Shown: positions 52,546 through 61,480 of the stretch, piece after piece
Position numbering within the stretch: position 1 is the stretch's first letter
Layout of the letters: every line of letters starts with the position of its first letter
DNA from: CAWDVH01 sp963805705
GTDB taxonomy: Bacteria; Actinomycetota; Actinomycetes; Streptosporangiales; Streptosporangiaceae
DNA: 64,000 bases
Direction: 5' to 3'
Assembly (NCBI GenBank): GCA_963805705.1
Contig: CAWDVH010000004.1
Coordinates: 744,001 to 808,000 of the forward strand
Made by a program: the position numbers and the translations under genes
Notes under the pieces: model-generated
Databases searched by the model: none
What the model was told of the DNA's origin: nothing
What the model saw: the letters and a program-made list of their open reading frames with translations, nothing else

Positions 52546-53166
52546 ATGTCAGCGCGAGGTAAGGCCCGCAAGCGGGCCCTGGACATCCTGTTCGAGGCTG
52601 AGATCCGGGGCGAGCCTGTCATCGGCCTGCTCGACGAGCGAATCGCCCAGGCCAGCCCGCCGGTCCCCGCGTACGCATCGGAGCTGGTCAGGGGCGTACA
52701 GGCGCATCGTGAGAACATCGACGAGGTGCTGGCCAGCAACGCGACAGACTGGACGCTGGAGCGGATGCCCGCGGTCGACAGGAACATCCTCCGGATCGGC
52801 GCGTATGAGCTGCTCTGGGGCTCGGGCGTCCCGTCCGGCGTCGCGATCAACGAGGCGGTTCTGCTCGCCCAGGATCTGTCCACCGACGCTTCGCCGGCGT
52901 TCATCAACGGCCTGCTGGCGCGCCTGCTTGAGCTGAGGCCCGCCCTGCTGGCGGCCGCTGCCGCCTCGGACGCTGAGCCGGACGCTGAGCCGGATGCCGG
53001 GCCCGAGCCGGATGCGGAAACCAGGGCCGATGCCGGGCCCGAGCCGGATGCGGAAACCGAGGCCGACGCGGAGCTCCAGCCCGATGCCGAGCCCCAGGCA
53101 GATACCGGGCCCGAGGCTCAGCGGCAGACCAGGACAGGTTCCCGCAGCGGTCAGCCAGCGGGATAG
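52546..53166 (+). CDS. nusB: Transcription antitermination factor NusB with acidic repeat tail
   Basis: The first 140 residues are canonical NusB: GKARKRALDILFEAEIRG, VPAYASELVRGVQAH and ERMPAVDRNILRIGAYELLW, then PAFINGLLARL. NusB pairs with S10 (NusE) on boxA RNA for rRNA antitermination. Beyond it is a 65-residue Asp/Glu/Pro/Ala-rich tail of near-repeats (EPDAE, AGPEPDAETRAD). Ordinary NusB is about 140 residues, so this tail is unusual. The last 16 bases overlap the convergent PIG-L gene. Confidence 0.95.
   Translation: MSARGKARKRALDILFEAEIRGEPVIGLLDERIAQASPPVPAYASELVRGVQAHRENIDEVLASNATDWTLERMPAVDRNILRIGAYELLWGSGVPSGVAINEAVLLAQDLSTDASPAFINGLLARLLELRPALLAAAAASDAEPDAEPDAGPEPDAETRADAGPEPDAETEADAELQPDAEPQADTGPEAQRQTRTGSRSGQPAG
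52965..53110 (+). repeat. In-frame repeats encoding EPDAE-type acidic tail of NusB
   Basis: Short blocks of GCCGAGCCGGATGC-like units and a 48-bp near-duplication (GATGCCGGGCCCGAGCCGG onwards, twice at about 52994 and 53030) build the acidic extension. All variation is in whole codons. Confidence 0.65.
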
Positions 53167-53855
53167 CGCCGGAAACTGACCGCGTACTGGCAGCCGGCCA
53201 CGCGGCCGGTCGCGTCCCCCGACTTGCGCAGGAACTCATCAGCATCGAAAGTGCCGCCCAGGCCGTCGATGTACGTCTGGTGCTCGCACAGCGATGCGAC
53301 GCCCGCATCCATCGTCGCGCTGACATCCACGAAGTGGGTGGGATTGCTGCTCGCGGCCACGTAAATGTCACGGATCCCGGTCCACGGCGGGCCGGCATCG
53401 GGGAACACCCAGCCATTCGCCGCATCGCGGCACGCATCCAGGACGGCCAGGCCGACCGCACGATGATCGCTATGGTTGACGGGCCCCCCGTCGCCCCAGG
53501 TCAGGTCAAAGCTCATCGTGATGACCACATCCGGCCGCAGCCGACGGAAGGCGGCGACCAGGTCCCGGCGCAGTGATACCCCGTATTCCACCACGCCGTC
53601 AACCAGGCCGAGAAACTCGACCCCGCTGACGCCCACGACGGCCGCGCTGCTGCGCTCCTCCTGCTCACGCAACGGCCCCGCCTGCTCAGGGGACATGCCC
53701 GCGATACCAGCCTCGCCCCGAGTGGCGAGCACATAGGCGACCTCACGGCCCTGCCCGGTCCATCGCGCCACTGCGGCGGCGGTGCCGTATTCGAGATCAT
53801 CGGGATGGGCGACGACCGCTACCGCACGGTCCCAGTTCTCCTCCATCGGTTCCAT
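53151..53855 (-). CDS. PIG-L family deacetylase
   Basis: A 234-residue zinc-dependent N-acetylglucosaminyl deacetylase-fold protein. Zinc ligands are in AVVAHPDDLEYG and in the later VNHSDHRAVG. Members include MshB (mycothiol synthesis) and LnmX-like glycoside deacetylases; this shorter version is closer to actinobacterial PIG-L proteins of unknown substrate. A second start MEEN is only 3 codons on. It is convergent with nusB with a 16-base overlap. Confidence 0.92.
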   Translation of the reverse strand: MEPMEENWDRAVAVVAHPDDLEYGTAAAVARWTGQGREVAYVLATRGEAGIAGMSPEQAGPLREQEERSSAAVVGVSGVEFLGLVDGVVEYGVSLRRDLVAAFRRLRPDVVITMSFDLTWGDGGPVNHSDHRAVGLAVLDACRDAANGWVFPDAGPPWTGIRDIYVAASSNPTHFVDVSATMDAGVASLCEHQTYIDGLGGTFDADEFLRKSGDATGRVAGCQYAVSFRRYPAG

Positions 53856-54087
53856 CGGATGCTCCGTTCAGCAGGCGTCAAGGCGGCCCATCATGCCCGC
53901 ACCCCGGTCCGATGACCAGCACCGCCGCGCGCCGCCTCCGCGCATCCGGCTGAGGTCTGGGACCGGCCAGCCGCAGGCAGCGGCGGTGGCGGCGCGGGTG
54001 TGATCACCTGCCGTACCGCACTCCAACCGTCTCCGAAAGTGTCGTAGGGGAAGACTATTATCGAACACAGAAGCGAACCAGGAGCTG

Positions 54088-54165
54088 GAGAACCAGAGCT
54101 GAGAACCAGAGCTGAGAACCAGAGCTGAGAACCAGAGCTGAGAACCAGAGCTGAGAACCAGAGCT
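54088..54165. repeat. 13-bp tandem repeat, six perfect copies
   Basis: GAGAACCAGAGCT is repeated six times without a mismatch from 54088 to 54165; a degenerate copy (GAACCAGGAGCTG) stands just before. It ends 13 bases before the DUF222/HNH start and leads into its GAGGAG ribosome site. The remaining sequence of the 323-base gap (53856-54087) has no recognisable gene. Near its end is the AT-richer ACTATTATCGAACACAG. The perfection of the copies shows recent expansion. Confidence 0.92.
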
Positions 54166-54178
54166 GAGGAGACCCGCG

Positions 54179-55693
54179 ATGTGCTTGCCCGGCCAGGTGC
54201 CTCCCGCGCCCGTGCCGGCGCCTGCGGCGCCTGTGCCCGCGTCGGTGTCAGAGGCGGTGGCGATGGCGCAGGCGGCCCTGGGGTGGCTGGCCGGAGCGGA
54301 CGCGGCGGCGCTGACCCCGGCGGAGCAGGCCGAGTGCCTGCGCGCGCTGGAGCGGGCCGAGTCGATGCGGACCGCGGCGCGGTCGGCGGTCCTGTCCGCG
54401 TTCGCCAGGTCGGGCGGGTATGAAGAGGACGGGCACGGGTCGGCGAAGTCGTGGCTGCGGTGGCAGGCGCAGCTCACCGCCGGCGCGGCCGGGGCGGCGA
54501 TAGGCTGGGCCCGGCGGCTGGCCGGCCACCCGGCCGTCCGCGACGCGCTGGGCGGCGGCCTGATCTCGGTGTCGTTCGCCCGGTGCATCTGCGACTGGTC
54601 GGACCTGCTGCCGGCGGAGCACCAGGGCGATGCGGATGTGATCTTGCTGGGCGCGGCGGGGGGCGGCGCGGAGCTGGCGGACCTGGCCGCTCTGGCGGCC
54701 GAGATGCGCCAGCGGACCGCCCGTCCGGATGCTGATGGTCGTGATGACGGGTTCGCGGGCCGGTGGGTGCGGCTGGAGACCACGTTCGGCGGCGCGGGCC
54801 GGCTGGAGGGGGACCTGACTGCGCCGTGCGCGGCGGCGCTGGGCGCGGTGCTGGATGCGATGGGCCGCAAAGCCGGGCCAGAGGACATCCGGTCCAGGCG
54901 GCAGCGTGACCATGATGCTCTGGAGGAGGCGTGCCGGCGGCTGATCGCTTCGGGGTGCCTGCCGGACCGGGCCGGGCAGGCCACGCAGATCCAGCTGCAT
55001 ATGACCCTCGATCAGCTGCGCAGCCTGGACGACGGCGGGTCGGGCGAGGCGGCGTGGGCGGCGCGCGGTCCGGCGGCCGGGCCGGGCGCGGACTGTGATG
55101 CCTCGATCGTCCCGGTGGTGTCCGGGCACGTGGACCCCGATGTCCTGGACCGGCTGGCCGCCGCGCTGCTGCACGGCACCGCGCCCGTCCCGCCGGGCCC
55201 GTCCGGTGCGGTCGGGGTGCCGCCTGGGGAGTCGCCGCTGCGGTGGCGCCGCGCCGAGCGCGCCGCCCGGCACATGATCCTGGCCGCGGCCGCGGACCTG
55301 CTCTCCGGACCCGCCGGGCTAGCCGCGTGCCTGCGCGACGCCCCGATGACCGGCCTGATCGCCTCGGTCAGCCTCCCCCTGGATGTGGGCACCGCCACTG
55401 ACACGATCCCGGTGCATCTGCGCCGGGCGGTCACCGCCAGGGACCGGCACTGCCGGTTCCCCGGCTGCCACCAGCCCTCGGCCGCGTGCCATCCGCACCA
55501 CATCGTCCCGAGATCCCAGGGCGGCCCGACCAGCCTGGCCAACCTGCTGAACCTGTGCGCGTTTCACCATCTGGTAGCGGTGCACCGCTGGGGCTGGGGC
55601 ATCATCCTGCGCCCGGACGGGACCACCACCGCCACCAGCCCCGACGGCACCCGCACCCGGCACAGCCACGGACCCCCGGGCCAGGCGGCTTAG
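54179..55693 (+). CDS. DUF222/HNH endonuclease-domain protein (13E12 repeat family)
   Basis: A 504-residue protein of the actinobacterial 13E12 family: DUF222 helical region (about 25-310) and a C-terminal HNH nuclease motif (about 415-470): zinc cysteines in CRFPGC and catalytic histidines in CHPHHIVPRSQGGPTSLANLLNLCAFHH. Family members are multi-copy and sometimes mobile, and their biological role is not settled. No inverted terminal repeats or transposase are seen here. A perfect tandem repeat lies directly upstream. Confidence 0.92.
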   Translation: MCLPGQVPPAPVPAPAAPVPASVSEAVAMAQAALGWLAGADAAALTPAEQAECLRALERAESMRTAARSAVLSAFARSGGYEEDGHGSAKSWLRWQAQLTAGAAGAAIGWARRLAGHPAVRDALGGGLISVSFARCICDWSDLLPAEHQGDADVILLGAAGGGAELADLAALAAEMRQRTARPDADGRDDGFAGRWVRLETTFGGAGRLEGDLTAPCAAALGAVLDAMGRKAGPEDIRSRRQRDHDALEEACRRLIASGCLPDRAGQATQIQLHMTLDQLRSLDDGGSGEAAWAARGPAAGPGADCDASIVPVVSGHVDPDVLDRLAAALLHGTAPVPPGPSGAVGVPPGESPLRWRRAERAARHMILAAAADLLSGPAGLAACLRDAPMTGLIASVSLPLDVGTATDTIPVHLRRAVTARDRHCRFPGCHQPSAACHPHHIVPRSQGGPTSLANLLNLCAFHHLVAVHRWGWGIILRPDGTTTATSPDGTRTRHSHGPPGQAA

Positions 55694-55823
55694 CCAGGTG
55701 GTCTAACCCCCAGCCGATCTAGCAGGCAGGAACAGCCCGGTGCGCGGCCGGCGCTGCGGACGAGCCCCGCCGGGACGAGTAGCGTCTGAGGGCGGCGGTC
55801 AGCGAGCCCCGGACAAGTAGACG

Positions 55824-56077
55824 ATGCGCACGCAGGACCAGCAGGTACGGGACCACCGGCTGGCCATGATCCGGAGTATCGCCAGCGATGGGGGCGAGCC
55901 GCCGCGCAGGAAGGCCGACAACCTGGAGCTCACCGCCGCAGCAGATAAGACCGCCCGTCACCTCGCGCGCAGGTGCTCGCCGGGCAGGTGCTCGCCGGGC
56001 AGGTGCTCGCCGGACAGGTGCTCGCCGCACTGGCACTCGCCGCACTGGGGCCCGGATGGCCGGAGAGGACGCGATGA
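55824..56077 (+). CDS. Small repeat-tailed protein, probably frameshifted, coupled to the next gene
   Basis: The reading frame from ATG 55824 begins plausibly (RTQDQQVRDHRLAMIRSIASDGGEPPRRKADNLELTAAADKTARHLAR). It then runs into Cys/His/Trp-rich sequence and, uncorrected, would overlap the next gene. Adding one base near 55968 gives instead AQVLAGQVLAGQVLAG and ALALAALGPGWPERTR, with the TGA overlapping the next ATG as ATGA. That 84-residue protein is more convincing. The tail matches the DNA repeat. No known function. Confidence 0.5.
55970..56044 (+). repeat. 15-bp tandem repeat, five copies
   Basis: CAGGTGCTCGCCGGG repeats at 55970, 55985, 56000 and 56015, the last two with single changes, followed by a diverged copy at 56030. 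In one frame it encodes QVLAG units. It fills the end of the small gene before the RibD-like reductase. Confidence 0.85.
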
Positions 56078-56649
56078 GAAAGATCATCTTGATGATGTCG
56101 GTGTCCCTGGATGGCTTCTTCGAGGGAGCAGAACGCCAGCTCGACTGGCAGCTGGTCGATGACGAGCTGCATAAGCACTTCAATGAGCAGCTCAGCGCGA
56201 TGGGTGCCTTCCTGGACGGGCGTATCACCTATGAGCTCATGGCCGGATACTGGCCCACCGCCGACGCCGACCTGTTGAGCCCCCGGCCCGTGGCCGAGTT
56301 CGCCCGCATCTGGCGGGATATGCCCAAGATCGTGTTCTCCAGGACCCTGGAGCGAGCCGACTGGAAGGCCATCGTCGTCCGGGACGTGGTTGTCGAGGAC
56401 ATCATGGAGCTCAAGGCTCAGCCCGGCGGTGACCTGGTGCTCGGCGGGGCTAATCTCGCCGCGACCTTCATGCGATACGACCTGATCGACGAGTACCGGC
56501 TCTATGTCCACCCGGTCGTCATCGGACAGGGCGAGCCTCTCTTCCCGCCATCAGTGACCAGGATCAGTCTCCGGCTCACCGAGACCCGGACCTTTGGCAA
56601 CGGCGTTGTCCTCCTGCGCTACCAGCGCTCTGCCACACAGGCAGGCTAA
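56074..56649 (+). CDS. Dihydrofolate reductase-fold protein (RibD C-terminal domain family)
   Basis: A 191-residue protein starting RKIILMMSVSLDGFFEGAER, the signature of the RibD_C/YyaP-type reductase group. NADP contacts are expected in FSRTLERADWKAIV and GGDLVLGGANLAATFM. The C-terminal ALYVHPVVIG-like block is DEYRLYVHPVVIGQGEPLFP. GGAGAGGA precedes the ATG. There is no deaminase domain, so it is not the complete riboflavin RibD. Substrate unknown. It is coupled (ATGA) to the small gene before it. Confidence 0.88.
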   Translation: MRKIILMMSVSLDGFFEGAERQLDWQLVDDELHKHFNEQLSAMGAFLDGRITYELMAGYWPTADADLLSPRPVAEFARIWRDMPKIVFSRTLERADWKAIVVRDVVVEDIMELKAQPGGDLVLGGANLAATFMRYDLIDEYRLYVHPVVIGQGEPLFPPSVTRISLRLTETRTFGNGVVLLRYQRSATQAG

Positions 56650-56825
56650 TGACCTGCGCCGCCGCCCAGGCCCGCAACTGAGGTGCGCCAGGCCGGTGCT
56701 CGCCGCGAGTCGCGGGCTATCCCGCGCGAGTCACCGGAGACTGTCCGAGGCCGGCGCTACAGTCGGAGCAACGGCGGTTCCGCGGACCGCGGTCCGGCAG
56801 GCGCGGTGCCGGCGAGGAGGACTCT

Positions 56826-58055
56826 GTGGGCCAGGCGGCGGGGGACAAGGGAGCCGGAGCCCTGCCTGACGACACGGGCTGTCACATCCTGCATGTCGAT
56901 ATGGACGCCTTTTACGCGAGTGTCGAGATCAGGGACCGCCCCGATCTGGCGGGCAAGCCGGTGATCGTCGGGGGGGCCAGCGGACGCGGCGTGGTTCTCT
57001 CGGCGACATATGAGGCCCGCGCCTTCGGCGTGCGGTCCGCAATGCCAGTGACGCGGGCCAGGCGGATGTGCCCGCACGCGCTGTTCATCCCGCCGCGGCC
57101 CGGTCTGTACGGCGCGGTGTCGAAGGAGGTAATGGCGGTCTTCCGCTCCGTGACCCCTGAGGTGGAGCCGCTTGCCCTGGACGAAGCATTCCTGGATGTC
57201 TCGGGAGCGCTGCGGCGGCTAGGCTCGCCGTCCAGGATCGGCGAGCTGCTCCGGCGGCAGATCAGCGAGCAGCAGGGCATCACCTGCTCGGTCGGCGTCG
57301 CGACCAGCAAATTCATCGCCAAGCTGGCCTCGGTGCACTGCAAGCCGGACGGGCTGCTCGTCGTCCCGGCAGATGGCGTCCTCGACTTTCTGCACCCGCT
57401 GCCCGTGGCGGTGCTCTGGGGAGTAGGCGAGCGGACCGGGCAGGCCCTGGCCAGGCTGGGGCTCCGCACGGTTGCCGATATCGCCCATACCCCGGCCGAC
57501 ACGCTCGAGCGGGACCTCGGCCAGGCCGCCGCAGCTCACCTGCGCGCTCTGGCGTGGGGACGGGACGACCGCAAGGTCACGCCGGGCGCGCACGAGAAAA
57601 GCATCGGCGCGGAGGAGACCTTTGCCGTGGATGTCGATGATCCGGAGCTGATCCGCCGCGAGCTGCTGCGGCTGTCCGGGCGGACCGCGCGCGGCCTGCG
57701 CTCGGCTGGCTGTGCCGCGAGGACCATCGTGGTGAAGCTCCGGCTGGCCAACTTCAAGACGATCACGCGTTCGCGGACGCTTCCGGAGCCGACCGACGTG
57801 ACGCAGAAGATCTACGCCACCGCCTGCGCTCTCTACGCTGGTTCCGGGCTCGACGAGCGTGCCCCGCTGCGGCTGGTCGGGGTGCGCGCCAGCGGCCTGA
57901 TTCCGTCGGCTGGCGCGGCTACTCAGCTGGCCTTCGGAGAGCGGCCGGCATCCTGGCCGGAGGCTGACCGTGCCATCGACCGGATCGCGGGGCGGTTCGG
58001 CACCGACGCCGTCCGCCCGGCGTCTCTCGTCGACGGCGACCGGCCCGGCCGGTGA
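56826..58055 (+). CDS. dinB: DNA polymerase IV (Y-family)
   Basis: A 409-residue translesion polymerase. Catalytic carboxylates are D in HVDMDAFYASVE and DE in ALDEAFLDVSGAL. GVATSKFIAKLAS, GVGERTGQALARLGLRTVADI (helix-hairpin-helix) and the little-finger domain from about 265 to 365 follow. Near the C-terminus QLAFGE may be a beta-clamp binding motif. The start is GTG 56826 with CGAGGAGG upstream. Neighbours (DUF3040, then the MoxR cluster) match the usual actinobacterial dcw-adjacent order. Confidence 0.95.
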   Translation: MGQAAGDKGAGALPDDTGCHILHVDMDAFYASVEIRDRPDLAGKPVIVGGASGRGVVLSATYEARAFGVRSAMPVTRARRMCPHALFIPPRPGLYGAVSKEVMAVFRSVTPEVEPLALDEAFLDVSGALRRLGSPSRIGELLRRQISEQQGITCSVGVATSKFIAKLASVHCKPDGLLVVPADGVLDFLHPLPVAVLWGVGERTGQALARLGLRTVADIAHTPADTLERDLGQAAAAHLRALAWGRDDRKVTPGAHEKSIGAEETFAVDVDDPELIRRELLRLSGRTARGLRSAGCAARTIVVKLRLANFKTITRSRTLPEPTDVTQKIYATACALYAGSGLDERAPLRLVGVRASGLIPSAGAATQLAFGERPASWPEADRAIDRIAGRFGTDAVRPASLVDGDRPGR

Positions 58056-58306
58056 GGCTCCGCCAGCTGCCGCCGGGTCCCCGGGTCAGATTTGCCGGGC
58101 CGCCGGGCTGCCTGGTCAGGTTCCGCCGGCTGTCCGCAGGCGTGCGCTAGTCCTTCTATGCAGGGGTTTTTCGTCAGATGTTCAGGTGACCGGCGTGAGT
58201 CCATCACCCCTGGCGGGTGGGTCTTCATGGCTCAGCTGCCGTGTACCCTTCCACATAATGCAGTCGCGCTCGTATTCTGGGGATAAGCCTGGCCGTGAGG
58301 CGAAGG

Positions 58307-58312
58307 TAGAAT
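58307..58312 (+). promoter_or_regulatory. Probable -10 element before the DUF3040 gene
   Basis: TAGAAT is a good TANNNT match 35 bases before the GTG start, leaving room for a short leader with the GGGAGG ribosome site. No clear -35 is visible at standard spacing. The rest of the 292-base gap after dinB contains no gene. Confidence 0.4.
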
Positions 58313-58347
58313 GAGCCTGTCCCCGCGTGAGTTCTATGGGAGGCACC

Positions 58348-58827
58348 GTGCCGCTGTCTGAGCACGAGCAGCGCCAGCTCGAGCAGATCGAGCAGGCGCT
58401 TTATGCCGATTACCCCCGGTTCGCTAACGCCGTGCGCGCTACGGACCCCCGGGTGCACTATAAGCGCCGAGTTGTCTACGCGGCACTGGGGTTCCTGCTC
58501 GGTGTCGGGCTGCTGCTGGCCGGAGTCGTGATCAACGTCATTCCGCTCGGCGTCGCCGGGTTTGTCGTCATGCTCGCATGCAGCATGTGGGCCGTGACCA
58601 GTTACCGGCATATGGCCGGCATGGCCACCGGACGAGTCCCGGCCAAGGAGCGGCGGGCCGGCAAGGAACGACGGGGGAGCCATGAGCAGCGGCCTGCCAA
58701 GGAGCAGCGCCCCGCCAAGGAGCAGCGCCCCGCCAAGGAGCGGAAGTCAGGCAAGCAGGCCGGATCCGGGATGATGGAACGGCTGGAGGAGCGCTGGCGT
58801 CGTCGCCAGGAGCGAGACGGCGGCTAG
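58348..58827 (+). CDS. DUF3040 family membrane protein
   Basis: A 159-residue protein starting VPLSEHEQRQLEQIEQALYADYPRFA (GTG = Met), the defining DUF3040 start. Two membrane helices follow (about 42-62 and 66-83). The cytosolic tail is strongly charged and contains QRPAKEQRPAKEQRPAKE repeats. DUF3040 proteins are found close to the cell-division gene cluster in actinobacteria; their role is unknown. GGGAGG is the ribosome site. Confidence 0.92.
   Translation: MPLSEHEQRQLEQIEQALYADYPRFANAVRATDPRVHYKRRVVYAALGFLLGVGLLLAGVVINVIPLGVAGFVVMLACSMWAVTSYRHMAGMATGRVPAKERRAGKERRGSHEQRPAKEQRPAKEQRPAKERKSGKQAGSGMMERLEERWRRRQERDGG
58685..58745 (+). repeat. In-frame 18-bp tandem repeat encoding QRPAKE
   Basis: GAGCAGCGCCCCGCCAAG repeats about three times in the tail of the DUF3040 gene; six codons per unit keep the frame. 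Confidence 0.8.
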
Positions 58828-58912
58828 CTCCCTGCGTCCTCGGCTGGCCGGTCTCCCAGGTCAGCGGCTCGCTCTGGCTCAGGTTATCCGGATATCAGGT
58901 GCTGTGCGGATG

Positions 58913-61480
58913 TCAGGCCTCGTGCCCCGCGGCTGGATCGCGGCTGAGCTGGGCGCGAATTTTCTGGCCGGCGGCATCTAGCCAGCCGAACACATCCAGC
59001 GATTGCTGCACGGCCGCGCGCACCGGGCGCAGAGTGGAGGCCGGCAGCAGCCGGGCCCGCCAGCGCGCCGCGCGCGTCACTTTCCGAGCCAGCGCCCGCC
59101 GGACGGCCAGGACATCGGCGCTCAGCGCCACCGCCGCCTCGGGCGCGGCCGCGTAACGCGCCCGCTCCTCGGCGCGGGCGATCCGGTCCAGGGCCTGGCA
59201 GGCTGACTCATCCAGGCCGCCGGTTGTCCCGATCCGGCGGGCGACGGCGCGTGGCGATTCGCTGGCCCGGCAGGGCAGCCCGTAGTCGTCCAGGTCGTCA
59301 TGAAGCTCTAGCCAGGCAGCGTGTGCCTGCCCGGCCGGGCCTGCCGCCGTCAGCCAGCGCCTGCGGCGGATCACGGTCCTGGCCGCCCACGGCATGATGG
59401 CGGCCAGCACCAGGACCAGGGCGACGATGAGGGCGACCAGCGACGCGAGGTTACCGCTGCGGCCCGCCGCCCCCGACCCCCTGGCGCTGCCGACGGCAAT
59501 GTTCGGATGCAGGAGCTTCGAGTTGCCAACTTTGCCCTGGCCGGCACCCTTCGGTGCTGCCGAGCTACCGGTCGAAGGGGCGACTCCTCCGGGCGTCGTG
59601 GAGGCGGCGGGGCCGCCCGCGATGTAGGGCGGCACGGTCGCGGTGCCCTGCCCGGCCGGGCCGCCCGGCGTGGGCTCGAAGCGCAGCCAGCCAGCGTTCG
59701 GGAAATACAGCTCGGGCCAGGCGTGGGCGTCGGCACTGGTGACCTTCCACGTCCCGTTCCGCTGGCGCGTCCCGGCCGTGTATCCGACCGCGATCCGCGA
59801 CGGGATGCCGATCAGCCGGGCGAGGACGGCCATCGCGAAGGCGAACTGCTGGCAGAAACCCTGCCGCTGCACGGTCAGGAACTGGAGCAGCCCGGCCGGG
59901 CCGTTGGCCACATTGGCGGTCAGGCTGTAGGTGAAGCGGCTGGGCGTGGTAAACCAGGTCTCCATCGCGACAGCCTTGGCGTACGGGGTGGTCGCTGTCT
60001 TGGTGATGCGCTGGGCGATCTGGGTCAGCTTCTTGACGTTGGCGGACGAGAAGCCCAGGTAGTTGTTCCTGACGTCCGCGGGCAGCGCCTGGCTGCTGAC
60101 TAGATCGCTGGGCGTCGGGTCAGGCTCCGTGCTGGTCACCGTGTACTTCAGGCCCCTCAACTTATCCTGGCCTGAATAGATCATCAGCGTCGCGTCGTCT
60201 TCCTGCCAGTCGTCCTGGATCTTGAGCGACGCGGGCGCGTACGGCACCGGCAGGAAGGTCAGCTTCGATCCGAGTCCTGATGTCAGCGCGCCCAGGGTGA
60301 TCGTGGTGCGGTAGCTGGGGGCCGACACGATGTTGCCGTCCAGCCCCGGCACGTGGCGCAGGCGGCCGCGGCTGACCGGGACGCTAGCCGCGGAATTAGG
60401 AGAAACGATCTTGAATACCTGACTGGAGCTGTCGTAGTTGAGCACGTACACGGGCAGATACTGGCTTTGGGGCCTGGGATTGCTCGTCCGGTAGGTCAGG
60501 ACGGTCTTCTTCCCGCCCATCAGCAGCTCGCTTCGCATTTTCGCCAGCGGATTGGGCAGCGTCACCGCCTGCCCGCTGCCCCCCGAGGTCCCGTGCTTGC
60601 CGAAGATCCCGTGCTCTCGCATGCTGGGCAGCACCAGCGGGACGACGATCGCGAAGCAGACAGCGGTCAGCCCGATGCGCCGGCCTGCGGCGGCCAGCGC
60701 CCTGGTGTCCGGGCCCTTGACCTGATCCTCGCCCTCGGCGGCCTGCCAGACGGTGACCAGGCGGCCCCAGATGCGCAGCCGCTCGCGCCCGTCGACGGCC
60801 AGCAGGGCCAGGTAGCCAGTGATACCCAGGGCAAAGGCTATCGGAGCGCCGATCCCGGCTATCTTCGCGCTGGTGGCAACCGGGACGCTGAACAGCACGA
60901 GAAGCGGCAGGCCGGCGATGGCCGGACTGCGCAGCCGCACAGCGAGCAGATCGGTTACCACCGCCATCAGCCCGATGCCGCCTGCCGCCAGCAGCTGAAT
61001 CCCGTGGATGCCGGGTACCGGCGGCGCGAACACCCGCTCGTTCAGTCCCTGGCTGGCGAGCAGCCACATATGGTGCACCGAGGCGGCCGTGGGAATGACC
61101 GCCGCGACCGACTTCGGGGCGGCGAACACGATGTTCAGGTAGATCAGCAGCGCGGCCAGGTAGGTAATGAGCCCGCCGAGTATCCGGAAGACCGGCATCC
61201 CGGTCGCGCTGGCCGCGGCGATGGCCACGATGACCAGGCCGGCCGCCTTCCAGTACCAGGCGGGGTTGGTGAGCAGCGGGCAGCAGGCGATCAGCGCCAG
61301 GCCCGTGGCCGCGCCCGCGGCCGGCAGTACGGCCAGCCTGGTCAGGGTGCCGGCCAGGGCGACCGTGACCACCGCGCCGATACCTGCGTACAGCCAGCCA
61401 CTGCCGCGGATGACCGAGAACATCGAGAACGAGGCGAGGATGACCGCAACGGCGGCGGCCACGGTGAGCCGGTGATTCAT
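58913..61480 (-). CDS. Transglutaminase TgpA-like membrane protein
   Basis: An 855-residue protein: about eight N-terminal membrane helices (1-250), an extracellular transglutaminase-like domain (about 440-660) with Cys in GFCQQFAFAMAVLARLIGIPSRIAVGYTAG, His in DAHAWPELYF and Asp in the later F-P-N segment, a low-complexity spacer, another helix (about 700-730) and a C-terminal DUF4129 domain (about 745-850). The ATG overlaps the DUF58 stop (ATGA) and has GGAGG 8 bases upstream. TgpA-type enzymes act with DUF58 and MoxR partners; substrate unknown. Confidence 0.93.
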   Translation of the reverse strand: MNHRLTVAAAVAVILASFSMFSVIRGSGWLYAGIGAVVTVALAGTLTRLAVLPAAGAATGLALIACCPLLTNPAWYWKAAGLVIVAIAAASATGMPVFRILGGLITYLAALLIYLNIVFAAPKSVAAVIPTAASVHHMWLLASQGLNERVFAPPVPGIHGIQLLAAGGIGLMAVVTDLLAVRLRSPAIAGLPLLVLFSVPVATSAKIAGIGAPIAFALGITGYLALLAVDGRERLRIWGRLVTVWQAAEGEDQVKGPDTRALAAAGRRIGLTAVCFAIVVPLVLPSMREHGIFGKHGTSGGSGQAVTLPNPLAKMRSELLMGGKKTVLTYRTSNPRPQSQYLPVYVLNYDSSSQVFKIVSPNSAASVPVSRGRLRHVPGLDGNIVSAPSYRTTITLGALTSGLGSKLTFLPVPYAPASLKIQDDWQEDDATLMIYSGQDKLRGLKYTVTSTEPDPTPSDLVSSQALPADVRNNYLGFSSANVKKLTQIAQRITKTATTPYAKAVAMETWFTTPSRFTYSLTANVANGPAGLLQFLTVQRQGFCQQFAFAMAVLARLIGIPSRIAVGYTAGTRQRNGTWKVTSADAHAWPELYFPNAGWLRFEPTPGGPAGQGTATVPPYIAGGPAASTTPGGVAPSTGSSAAPKGAGQGKVGNSKLLHPNIAVGSARGSGAAGRSGNLASLVALIVALVLVLAAIMPWAARTVIRRRRWLTAAGPAGQAHAAWLELHDDLDDYGLPCRASESPRAVARRIGTTGGLDESACQALDRIARAEERARYAAAPEAAVALSADVLAVRRALARKVTRAARWRARLLPASTLRPVRAAVQQSLDVFGWLDAAGQKIRAQLSRDPAAGHEA

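Noticed and set aside
54088..54165. CRISPR array
   Set aside because: Units are contiguous 13-mers without spacers, and no cas gene is present. The same holds for the 14-bp array at 4067.
54179..55693. Active mobile element
   Set aside because: No terminal inverted repeats, target duplication or transposase; only the family's multi-copy reputation suggests mobility.
56074..56649. Missing ribD of the riboflavin operon
   Set aside because: It has only the reductase-like domain of the YyaP group and no deaminase domain, and it lies 52 kb from the rib operon.
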